Source of the DNA: Halisarca cf. caerulea
Lineage: Eukaryota; Porifera; Demospongiae; Chondrillida; Halisarcidae
DNA: 30,000 nucleotides
Reading direction: 5' to 3'
Assembly: GCA_963170055.1 (NCBI GenBank)
Contig: CAUJGJ010000161.1
Location: 892,501 to 922,500 of the forward strand
The position numbers and the translations under genes are program-made. The notes beneath the pieces are model-generated. The model saw only the letters and a program-made list of their open reading frames with translations. It had not been told where the DNA came from and ran no database searches. Of this stretch, positions 9,693-19,446 are shown piece after piece. Each line of letters starts with the position of its first letter. The stretch's first letter is position 1.

Positions 9693-11475
9693 TGCGTGCA
9701 TGTGTGTGTGTGTGTGTGTGTTTGTGTGTGTGCATGCATGTGTTTCCCGGTTATGGGATTTAACTTAGCATGGTTACCCTGGAAATGGGGTATATAATAT
9801 TAGACATATATACTGTATGCGTTTACATAATATACATGTGTACAATGTCATGGCTTATTGTAGGTTGCCATGTGGACTGACAACTACAGAAATGTTGTTG
9901 GCTGGTCAGGGTGGAACTTCTGGCCATTTTTTGATTACAATCCAGAAAGTTACTTCTTCTCGAAAGTACAAGGTGCTTCAAAGCCTCAAGGAACCACCAG
10001 TGAGCAGAAATTGTTGTATTCATTGTTTATCTTGTACCAACATTATTATGTTAAACTTTGTATTAATTTTACATGTATATTTATTTCAGCTCGGATTCAT
10101 GGTAGTCTTGATATTGGCAATGTCATATTTGATGTCAATTTCGAAGTGAAAGCGATCATTGACTGGAAGTACAAGCTGAATGGAGATCCCATGGTGGACT
10201 TGGCATACTTTCTTATGGTGTGCTTGCCGCCCAGTCCTTCTCTTGCAGAATGCAAACTTCTCCTTCCAGGTACAAAATGCAAATAGCACATAACACTGTA
10301 TGCGTGTATGCCTACAAATTCACACAATGTATGTGCGCGCGCGCGCGTGTGTGTGTGTGTGTGTTGGTGGTTGGGTGGATGGTAGGTCAGTGGGGGGGGT
10401 GTAATTTGAAAGTTTAACTGTAGCAGTTATACTTCAATAGTACTTCTATTTTTCATATATGCTTGAGGGGTTTCAGTAAGTGGAATGGTAGTTTCCACTA
10501 GAGTTTACCTAAAAGGCACTTGTTTGACTGTATCTGTACTGACAAGCTTGTTTTGTCTTACAGAGACCCAAAGAGGGCTGATAAATGATGCATTGAAAGT
10601 GTACAAACAGAAGTCCAAGAGGCAATTCTCAGATAGAGAATTTTCTTATGCTAGAGCTGTTTGCTGTCTGCGTTGCATTTCAATCATTAAGGTATGCAGA
10701 GAATCAGCTCCTGTGATAAGGATACCATCATGTCTACAGTAATCTGTCCTGTACGTATATTAAGATGTACTAGTCATATTTGGGAGGGTTTATTGTACAT
10801 TCAGGGGCAGATGTAATGAGGTGCATTGGGAACATGTGCGCATCCCCCTTGTCCCAGACTGGACAAATTCATAGCTAGAATCATAGAAGGCTTTCATCAT
10901 TCTTCAAGTCATAAAGCACTTAACAAAGTAGCAAAATGTCAATGACTCATTTGAAGCTGTTTAAAAGGTTAATAATAAGGCTACAACTAAGAGTCACAAA
11001 AGAAGCCCTTTCCTAAAATTTAGGAGTCACGGGAGCCATTTGTCATGATGTCATAGCGTTTAAGGTACACAGAGATCCTGTGACATCACGGCCCACTCAC
11101 TTGTGCACTCCCTCCCCCCCTACAAATCTCTAGATACGCCTCTGTGCATGTTCATGTGAGCCTTGTGATGGATGGGGATGGACTATATGGTGTAGGGTTT
11201 ACTGTATGGGATATGTATATACTGCACGTATATGTATGTACTACCATACCTGCATGTAATTATGCCTATGTGTGGAATGTATGTGCATGTTAGCCATGTA
11301 TATAGACATCTGGCAGGGGTTATGATGCATACGTCCTTTATAGAAAGCTGCCGATGATCATTTTAAACACCACGAGATCGGAAACTACCGTGTCATCAAG
11401 AATGAACCTGAGGCTGTGATTAATTTCCTGCACAAGGCTGGGAGGGAATTCTATGACAGCTGGAAGGCTTATTAG
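8433..11475 (+). CDS. APH-domain (ACAD10/11-like) protein, subtype X, pair 2; likely catalytically dead
   Basis: Eight exons give 363 residues: 8433-8557, 8894-8993, 9090-9212, 9408-9575, 9864-9999, 10090-10269, 10564-10691 and 11344-11475 (TAG). Order of parts: N-terminal helices; Lys strand (SFVLKW); hinge with VPVPKPIYLCDD and FMVMEYVE; helical lobe (VAMWTDNYRN...); then [14 protein letters not shown] and IIDWKYKLNGDPMVDLAYF. The loop has HGS where active members have HGD, so the catalytic base is lost while the Mg-binding Asn and DW Asp remain. Exon 6 fuses what are two exons in Y and Z. Exon 2 is nine residues shorter after the Lys than in the other copies. All frames and splice sites are open, so the protein is probably made. 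A binding or regulatory role is an inference. Confidence 0.85.
9221..9318. mobile_element. 98-bp foldback element in intron 3 of the pair-2 X gene
   Basis: The arms 9221-9244 and 9295-9318 are inverted copies of each other with two mismatches in 24 (TGGCACGCTAGACCATCCCT against TAGTAGGGATGGTCTAACAT...). The pair-1 and pair-3 copies of this intron lack it, so it inserted here after duplication. Confidence 0.75.
9629..9740. repeat. (TG)n/(TGCG)n microsatellite
   Basis: Intron 4 of the pair-2 X gene; includes a short run of TGCG repeats. Confidence 0.95.
10802..11144. mobile_element. 343-bp hAT-like MITE in intron 7 of the pair-2 X gene
   Basis: It starts CAGGGGCAGATGTAATGAGG and ends TCTCTAGATACGCCTCTG, so the ends are imperfect inverted repeats of the CAGRGGCRKAT type. 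The pair-3 intron shows the unoccupied site (GGGTTTGCTGTACGTACATG near 20665-20685), so insertion followed duplication. Flanking 8-mers TGTACATT and TGCATGTT are only a partial match. Confidence 0.6.
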
Positions 11476-11632
11476 AGCATTGTTTTAGCAACAGTAAAAA
11501 AGCAAGCAGATATGCATGATATATATGTATGTAGAATATTTTTTAAATGATTGAAGAACTACACCTTTGGCCATAAGATGTCGCAATCATAGTGTATACA
11601 ATCATAGGTGCTCTTAACAAGGGCTGCATGGG

Positions 11633-11638
11633 AATAAA
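11633..11638 (+). terminator. Possible polyadenylation signal of the pair-2 X gene
   Basis: AATAAA lies 158 bases after the stop codon. The pair-3 copy has diverged at this spot and lacks the hexamer. Confidence 0.4.
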
Positions 11639-11699
11639 AGTCTTCTACTTATAATTTATTATTATAATAATAATGATGATAATAATAATAATAATATTA

Positions 11700-11879
11700 C
11701 AGTAGAACCTCGTTAGTAAGAACACTGTTAATGAGCCATACCTGGTTAGGAAGTACAAGGATATGATACCCCAGCCTATAACCCATAATACAGTACTAAT
11801 CTATATGGTTAGCAAGTACTACTGATAGTGAGTAGCAATTGGAGGGTCTCCAGGTGTACTCACTAACGAGGTTTGACTG
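11700..11879. mobile_element. 180-bp TA-flanked MITE
   Basis: It starts CAGTAGAACCTCGTTAGTAAG and ends CTAACGAGGTTTGACTG, with TA on both sides. The matching place in the pair-3 intergenic DNA lacks it. Confidence 0.75.
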
Positions 11880-12371
11880 TATATGCATGTAGGCATGAAA
11901 ATCTTAATGTGAAGCACTAGCTGATGCGAGTTTTAAAATGAAATACAATGGCACAAATTTTGTCTGAACTATAAGCATCCTCAGAAATTGCTCTCTGCAG
12001 AAGTCTAGGGAAACATGACTGTTTTTGGTGGCAATCATCTAAGCCTCAAATGATGCTGTAAATAAAAAGTAGGATAATGTGGAATGATGGAATAACTTGG
12101 ATCAAGTCGAATACTTTTTCCTCATGCAGCCAGGCTGTCATTCTTGCTAATAACACTAGTCTACTGAAAGACGAAGCCTACCATTTAAATTTGTTGTTGG
12201 CACTGATTTAGGTCTCCTGTTTCAAGCACAGTTACCCCACTTTATTGTATCAGTCATAGGGAAATCCCTCAGATATAAGGGATTTTCGCTTACTCGAACC
12301 TCCTTGTAGCTGGCACCATACTGCACCTTTAGGGGTGCATGAGATGAATTTTTTCAGAGGCTAAAATTGAG

Positions 12372-12373
<2 letters not shown>

Positions 12374-12422
<49 letters not shown>
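12374..12422. repeat. (TA)n microsatellite
   Basis: About 48 bases of TA upstream of the pair-2 Y gene, absent from the pair-3 counterpart. Confidence 0.95.
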
Positions 12423-12425
<3 letters not shown>

Positions 12426-12680
12426 CATGGCTTTCAGTCCATATATTCGTGTACTAAGCTTAGCCTAGAAGGATTGAGTCAGCACTGCAGGTTAAGATGT
12501 GCATGAATCGTTAACGGTTCACCAGAATTAAATATTGTGGCAATTGTCTCAGCAATGGTGCGAATTATCGCCTGAAGCACAATAATTATTGTAACTATAG
12601 AATGACTTATGTGCTAATTGCACTATTGGTCCTGGCCTTTCATGTATGTATGAATAGCAGCTAGCCCTGTGCAGCAGAGA

Positions 12681-12954
12681 TTGCAACGTACATTGCACAA
12701 CCTGCCCAAGCATGCCCGGGCATGCTTAAACATACTTGAAAAATTCCCCTGAAAACTTCCCTAAAATACTCTAACCACGACCATAAAAGGGAACTCAGCT
12801 TTAGTCACTGACTTGTCAGCAAATGTGGGATATTATTGGGTACCTGGAATCTCTGCCTTCTGAGAAGATTGATAGCAACTGTGTGTAGAAGTAAACAGGA
12901 TATTAAGCATAATATAAAGTTGTGTAGTCACTTTCAGTAGTTGTTACCGTGAGA
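12681..12954 (+). promoter_or_regulatory. Probable promoter and 5' UTR of the pair-2 Y gene
   Basis: It is strongly conserved with 23340-23587 upstream of the pair-3 Y gene, more so than the flanking DNA. Blocks include CCCCTGAAAACTTCCCTAAA, ACCATAAAAGGGAACTC, AGCTTTAGTCACTGAC, GTCAGCAAATGTGGGAT and AGATTGATAGCAACTG. It also contains the perfect 20-bp palindrome at 12708-12727. Confidence 0.55.
12708..12727. promoter_or_regulatory. Perfect 20-bp palindrome, fits the p53-family response-element consensus
   Basis: The sequence AAGCATGCCCGGGCATGCTT equals its own reverse complement. It is also two abutting RRRCWWGYYY half-sites with no mismatch, the consensus for p53/p63/p73 binding. It sits 228 bases upstream of the ATG. 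Binding is an inference. Confidence 0.4.
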
Positions 12955-13095
12955 ATGAGTATTGAGAGGCTGATATCAGCATTGTCTGATCCTCACGGAG
13001 GATTGAAAAGATTGAGAACAGCACTTGGGACAAAAAGTCATGGTCACATTACCTTACACAAGCAGTCCCTCAGTCGGTAAGCTCCTTTTCAAACA

Positions 13096-13287
13096 CAGTG
13101 AAACCTCATGTATAATCCAACACCTCCGAGTTACCGGCCATTATTCTGAGACTGTATAGTCCAAGCCTCTTTTGAGGTATCCATACACTATAAAAGTTGC
13201 TTAGAATCACTCTAGATCTGTAATTTGACTAGTCTAAGTTATTTTTGAGCCACATTGCATGAGTGTCTGATAAGAGAGGTTTAACTG
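13096..13287. mobile_element. TA-type MITE in intron 1 of the pair-2 Y gene
   Basis: It runs from CAGTGAAACCTCATGTATAAT to AAGAGAGGTTTAACTG, and TA follows. The pair-3 Y gene has the corresponding copy at 23729-23925, so this insertion predates the duplication. Confidence 0.75.
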
Positions 13288-13745
13288 TACACTCTGGAAT
13301 CATATATAGATATGTTTGACCACGTACAGTGCAGCATGGTGGAAGCTTCAAGTAAAGGACGCATACTAGTACTTTGGGGATAGAATGAATCCAGGTACTC
13401 TGTCCTTTATAAGGAGGTTGCCCACTTTTCAAATGAATAAAAGGGAACTATGAATAAGGAGGGAATACTGTGGGACAATAGGCTGCGTCCTTTCTAGAGA
13501 GGTTTGCTATATGCTGTGTCCTTATTTTAGAGAGTCCACTATATAGTATAGAGTGTCTATGGTTCTACTGTGTATATAGGAGATGTATGTATATCGATGT
13601 GGTATTATACTTGTTAAGACTTAGTTTGAATTGTTGCATCAGTGAGTGTTGCAACCCTTCTTAATTGTTCTGCAACTTTCAATGTACCCACCAAACACAT
13701 GCACATATGCACACATGCAAATTAAATCTGCATGCTCACTGATGT

Positions 13746-13769
13746 ACACACACACACGCACACATGCAT

Positions 13770-13849
<80 letters not shown>
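13746..13849. repeat. (CA)n microsatellite abutting exon 2
   Basis: About 100 bases of CA ending five bases before the 3' splice site of exon 2 (CTGCAG). The pair-3 Y gene has the same arrangement. Confidence 0.95.
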
Positions 13850-13853
<4 letters not shown>

Positions 13854-15448
13854 GACATAAGATCCCAGCACTGACGTTCAACTTGAAGGTGACTCACACC
13901 CAAACAGGCAAGAGTTGGGTGGTGAAGTTCAGTCCTGTTGACAAGCAGAATAATCCGTGGTATGATGTGAGTAACATGTACACAACTATGGAAAAATTAG
14001 TATCAAATCGTATGAAAATCAACCTCGCAGTTATCCAAACCTCCCTTATCCGAATGCTTGTTTAATTATCCGAATATCCCCAAAACCTCATTAAGATATC
14101 TGTAAGGGAATTCACGTATATATCATCTCCATTCTTCTGTCTCATCAGTGACTTGTATTATCATGTGCTTTAGTACTATAAGTATTCTGTATGCCACTTC
14201 AGTTGTCCCGACTTTTCACTTATCTAAACACTTGGTTCAAATTGGCTGACCACACAGAGTTTCAGATAAGTACGGTTGTACTTGATATTGTTTTACATTG
14301 TCCACATGCACTCGATATCTTAATTTCATTCCGACCCTTTTAATATTTGTAGTACCAATGTCTATCTATTGTACTAGTGTCAGAAAGAGTAGAACCTATC
14401 ATACATACGTATATGTACTGTATGCCATCTTTGCGGTAAACAGTGCATGCATGATCAATAGTCTTCCAACTTTGTTTCTTGTGGAATTTATAGCTGCTTC
14501 TTCATAACAACTTTTTGTACGTACATACATAATATACTGTACTTCAGGTCAGTAGGGAATACTACATCCTGAATGACTTTCAACGTCACGATGGTTTTCC
14601 AGCACCCAAACCAATCTATTAGAGCTCTGCTTTGGATGTGAAAATTGTCGATACGAGGTCCATTTTCATGGAATTTGTTTCTGTAAGTTTACAAAACCAT
14701 AGATGGTGATTGCTTGTAGTGTCTGTGTGTATGTGCATATATACATGTAAGATTGATGCGGCAGCATGCAGACTATTGTAGGTGAGCCTATGACCATCTT
14801 GTCTTTTGTACATGCAACTCATCCCTGCTCCAAGTGTCTTTGATGATGCTTTTTGAGATAGCATTTTTGCATGGTCCTGTGTCAATCCATAGGCGTAGGG
14901 TTGAGTATCTATGGTCAATCCTACGTATATATACACCCTTTACCATCATTATTAGTTTTATAAGCCTAATAATAGCATTTGTGATTGAAACTCTAATATT
15001 ATACCATAATACGTATTTATGTATACATATTCTTATTGAATTGCCTGTGATTATAGGGGTCAAATTACAAGTGTGTTGCTGATGTACCTGAAGACGTTCG
15101 ATGGAAAGCCTTTACATCTGTTATGGGGAGGATTGCCTGGGTGCACACCTTCTACTGGAACACACCAGATCAGACTGGAATGGAACACAGTAATGCTCAA
15201 TTTTGGAGTCTGCAGGTACTGTGAAGAGTCAAGTGCATCCCGGCACATGTGATATAAGAGAGTAGATAGCCCTGTGTTGTCTGTGTTGGCCTATGCAGTG
15301 TTACAGAATTGATTGGGATGCTATACATATTATAGTTCAGTATATCGGGACATGTTTATATATTGTGCAGCAATTTTTTGCAATATTATAGTTTGCAATT
15401 TGTACACATGTGCATACAGTACATGCACACATGTGAACCCTCATGCAC

Positions 15449-15455
<7 letters not shown>

Positions 15456-15513
<58 letters not shown>

Positions 15514-15519
15514 TTACAA

Positions 15520-15602
<83 letters not shown>
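15456..15602. repeat. (CA)n microsatellite
   Basis: First arm of a CA/TG pair at the exon 5-8 deletion of the pair-2 Y gene. The preceding DNA matches intron 4 of the pair-3 Y gene. Confidence 0.95.
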
Positions 15603-15603
<1 letters not shown>

Positions 15604-15651
15604 GTGCACACATATATGTATTATATCCCGTTGTTTGTACAATCAGTTGAC

Positions 15652-15653
<2 letters not shown>

Positions 15654-15686
<33 letters not shown>

Positions 15687-15695
15687 GTGTGTATG

Positions 15696-15789
<94 letters not shown>

Positions 15790-15821
15790 TGTGTGTGCAT
15801 ATTATGTTTGTGTGTGTGCAT

Positions 15822-15887
<66 letters not shown>

Positions 15888-15897
15888 GTGTGTGTGC
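15654..15897. repeat. (TG)n microsatellite
   Basis: Second arm of the CA/TG pair. The DNA after it (TGCACTTATGATTATTC) matches the end of intron 8 in the pair-1 Y remnant, so the deletion junction lies within this tract or between the arms. Confidence 0.95.
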
Positions 15898-16078
15898 ACT
15901 TATGATTATTCTTTTATCAGATGGAGTTTATGTCATTGTAGGCCGCATCAATGGACAGGTTTCAAAATCACGAGAGTGGGCAATATTCACTCATTAAATT
16001 GCAAGGAATCCACATCAGATCAGTGCATTTCTCACAGCTGCTGGTTTGAGCTTCTGGGACATTGCAGGATTGGGCTAA

Positions 16079-17199
16079 CCTTTTCTATAATACACATAGA
16101 GTCAGATCACACACAGATGCATATCATGCTGTATATTTGTGTGTTTACGTAGCATTCACTAAAAATAATTTCCATTGTAATTTTAGTGTAATAATAATAT
16201 AATAATTATAGTATGTACAAAATTTAGCTATATTTGTAAATCAATAAGTAGTTGTTTATGCAAGATGATACAGTTTTGTATCTTTGACCATTGTTAGTTG
16301 TGCATTATTGCTATAATTGCAATCTAGCTATGTAGAATTATTATGATTGTTTATTATTATAGCTACTACAGTGGTACCTCCAATATAGTGGACTCTCCCA
16401 AATATGGACACATGTACATGCAGTTAAATTGAACCTCTCTACAAAGGACATGCAGTAATTTCTATATATGCAATACATTTTGAACCTAGCTGCAATTGCA
16501 AGGAGGTCAACGTTCCTCTCTAGCTATATATAGCACAAAGTTAATATAAATTGGCTAAATTTTATGTTCTTATGCAAGCTTAATTATAGCTAGTCCAAAT
16601 TATATTTGGAGCTAGCTCAATCCAGCCGCGGGGATATATGATTCGGAGCCATTCTTATGATATATTCTCCAGCCAGCTACGTGCATATATGCATGGTTAA
16701 TGATTTAATTATTATAAAATGGCTTTGTATAATTATTATATAATTGTACCGCTATAATATGAACAAACCATGCCAGCTATAGTGGATTTTGAACTGCGGC
16801 AGATCGAAATTACACAATCTAATTAACCCAATAATCCTAACCCAAACTGTTACACAATTTGACAAATGTTACACAACATTCCAATTAACATTGTGTGTAT
16901 GTATTGATGACAAAATACTGCCAGACGAATGGCACCATTCTAGCTATATAAACAATGTATGCATGACTGTACATGTATGCACATGATTGCATGTGACTCG
17001 GGCTCAGATCAAAGTTTGGCATGCATGTATATAACCCAAGGTTCCTTTAATTACCTCAGTCTCATTTTCATCCCCACTTCCGGCCGCCATTTTATTTTGG
17101 CGGCGAAAGTGGGGCTGGGAACGAGACTATAATTTCCTGCATGTGAGGATAGCTACGTACGCCCCCGACAATTAATGAACTTTCTGCTCCGATCTATAA
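16079..17199. other. Intergenic stretch between pair 2 and pair 3
   Basis: A+T-rich DNA without a supportable gene. It contains one recognisable MITE left end (CAGTGGTACCTCCAATATAG at 16369) whose partner end I cannot place, and a foldback sequence at 17059-17127. Confidence 0.6.
17059..17127. repeat. Imperfect inverted repeat, GC-rich foldback
   Basis: GTCTC at 17059 pairs with GAGAC at 17123-17127, and CCCCACTT...CGCC pairs with GGCG...AAGTGGGG around a T-rich loop. GCCGCCATTTT in the left arm resembles a YY1-type site. It lies about 400 bases upstream of the pair-3 X gene and may be a small foldback transposon or a promoter element. Confidence 0.5.
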
Positions 17200-17517
17200 A
17201 AATGGCTGTTCTTCAGTTCATCCAGTCATCGGTAGAATATAAGGAACCCACTTATTTTTCAGAAAATGTGAAGGTCACCTACTGCTATTTATACTACCAT
17301 TCGAGGAGTCTTGTTAGACTTCACATCCTCCCGCTTATACTATAACAAAAACTATACGTGGTTGACCCGCCTGGACGCGCTCAGGCATGCGCGGGTCTGC
17401 ATGACTATAATATGTGAAGGCCTGTCTAGACCATACGCCTCGAGCTCTCACTGTCTATCTAGCCTAGTTTTACTCTGATCCGCTGTCGTTTCAGGGGAAA
17501 GACTGCCGAAATAAGTG
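17200..17517 (+). promoter_or_regulatory. Probable promoter and 5' UTR of the pair-3 X gene
   Basis: It is homologous to 8121-8432: both have AATGGC(C/T)GTTCTTCAGTTCA, a GC-rich box ending CTGCATGACTA, and GAAAGACTGCCGAAA before the start codon. Confidence 0.5.
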
Positions 17518-19406
17518 ATGGAAGACCACTTAACGACTATCTTGAAGGAAGTAGCCAACCGGAAAGGAAAACTGGGAAAATTAAAGGAGAAGCTTGGTCT
17601 GAAAGCTAACGAGCATGTCCAGTACACCTTTCATGAACTTGGAAGGTACGTATACTAACTTAAAATCCAAATACTCCATCATGTACTATGCTATTGTAAC
17701 TGTACAATCAGGGGTTTATACTGAGCCTGTGTAGTAATGAGTCAGTTACTTTGAATTATTGTATGGGTTATTGCTGTAGCCATAGATACTCTAACCTACA
17801 CTAACTGTAGCTATTGGCCTCAATCTGTCTGTATGTATGCATGGGCAGTCCAATTACTGTACATATTACCCTGTCCTGTGTCAACATGGTATAATATGCT
17901 GGTACAACATGCAAGTGCGGCTTGTAGTCTCATGTAGCCAGACGACTCCTTTTCCATTTTTGTGGTGTGTGTGGTCTGACTACATGAGACGCATGACATA
18001 GATGTTTGTGTTTCCTTACTTTACGTGTTAATATAATAATTATTTCAATATGAAGGAAAGAAGACTCAAATGTGTTCCAAGTAAAGCTGACTAGACAAGG
18101 TTATAATTTTTCTTCTGTGACCTTTGTGGTAAAAATGAGAGCACCTGATCATGATGGAGTATCTGAAAGTAAAGTGAGTACATGTAGAGTCTACACAAAT
18201 TTAATATTATAATTATAATTTAGAAGCATAATAATCAATCTAAGATTAAATGTACAATGAAACCTCTCTAATCTGCCAACAATCTTTCAAATCTGCTAAT
18301 CTGCCCTAGTTTCTGAAGACCAATTAACAGCATGTACTGAGTGCAACTGTTAATCTGCCAACCCCGCTAATCCACCATAATATTGATATTCCCATTGTGG
18401 CAGATTAGAGAGGTTTCATTATACAGACCTTTCAAGCTTGCATGTCACACTTTGCTTCCTCTATCAAACTATTGTAATAGCAGTATCTTGCATATGCACA
18501 GGGAGTTGCCAACTAGGCCATTACCAGGTATATAACTTAGTCTACTGTAAGTTCCTGTAAATGAGGCATTGCCATGAGCAGTGACTGACATGTATAGTGC
18601 CGAAATGAACATGCACGTACATGGTTTCACTTTATATGTACTGTAATGTGTGTATATACTAGTCTTGTTCATACTTGGTTCAGACGACCATGCGTAATCC
18701 AACAGATCATGTGACGGTAGACAGAATATATACTTTGCTAACATGTGATCTCTTATAAATTAAATGCTATAATAGGTATTACAATGAATACAGTAACTAT
18801 AATAATAATCAGTAGTAGTAACTATATGAATGTTGAATGCGCCAATGCAAGGGTTGAATGTATTGAGTGCTTATATATAGCTGATGAATGGGATTAGATA
18901 TATAGTGTCAGATATTCCAAACATCGTATTACAAAGTTTATAATTAATACAATTTTGTATATATCATTCCTAAAGACACGCAAGGAGTTTAATCTGTTGA
19001 CGCAGCTGTATGGAAGTGTACCTGTACCTGAACCCATCTACCTGTGTGACGATGGGTCTGTAGTCCGTGCAGATTTCATGGTTATGAAGTACGTGGAGGT
19101 AGGGCTTAGCTTATGCAACTACATGCATGTGACTTGCATACGTATATGCAATGTGTTACAAATACTACTATTCTAAGATAATTTTGTATTCAGGGTCTTC
19201 ATTTCAATGACATTTCAGAAGTTCCTTCTGAACACTTAAAGGATGCTTTGATGTCTGTAATGAGTTCACTTAGTATCCTTCATAGTAAGCAATGGAAAGC
19301 ACCTAATGGAGGAGAGTCTATGTATCAGTCAGCAGAATGTTTTTGGAAAGACCAGGTGAGATTCTTCTTTATCAGCTTGTACTATTGGCTATTATAGTAT
19401 TGTATA

Positions 19407-19446
<40 letters not shown>

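Larger units (their letters stand above)
11476..12680. other. Intergenic DNA between the X and Y genes of pair 2
   Basis: It is homologous over much of its length to the pair-3 intergenic DNA (21665-22570). Shared blocks include AAGCAAGCAGATATGCATG, a GGGAAATYCCT...AGGGATTT block and the ACCATA...GCRCCTTYAGGGGTG block. An AATAAA at 11633-11638 could serve the X gene. A MITE (11700-11879) and a (TA)n tract (12374-12422) are specific to this copy. No other gene is seen. Confidence 0.7.
12955..16078 (+). pseudogene. Broken Y-type APH gene, pair 2
   Basis: Exons 1-4 are at 12955-13076, 13855-13966, 14548-14682 and 15057-15215; the last exon is at 15942-16078. Exon 3 has TAG (14620-14622) where the intact copy at 23588-29192 has GAG, just after PAPKPIY. 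Exons 5-8, which should carry the catalytic HGD loop and the VDWK block, are absent: intron 4 runs through (CA)n and (TG)n straight into the end of intron 8. The last exon is 137 instead of 132 bases; the 5 extra bases shift the frame so that GGTTTGAGC is read as a stop, whereas the old frame ends in AGLSFWDIAGLG and TAA. Splice sites and start remain good, so it may be transcribed. It is not a working kinase. Confidence 0.92.

Noticed and set aside
9817..10149. Continuous frame through exon 5 and the following intron of the pair-2 X gene as a separate small gene
   Set aside because: It is a different frame running across the real exons; the spliced frame matches the paralogue codon by codon.
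8433..11475. Aminoglycoside resistance gene, suggested by the APH fold
   Set aside because: Exon structure, the ACAD10/11-like motifs and animal-type surroundings point to a host gene family. The X copy also lacks the catalytic Asp.
14298..15082. Small frames in the introns of the pair-2 Y pseudogene
   Set aside because: No similarity to known domains, no conservation of frame in the pair-3 introns.
15443..15997. Long His-Thr / Cys-Val repeat frames over dinucleotide tracts (here and at 613, 4596, 7115, 13646, 24280, 26030, 28747)
   Set aside because: These are six-frame translations of (CA)n and (TG)n microsatellites with no independent coding evidence.
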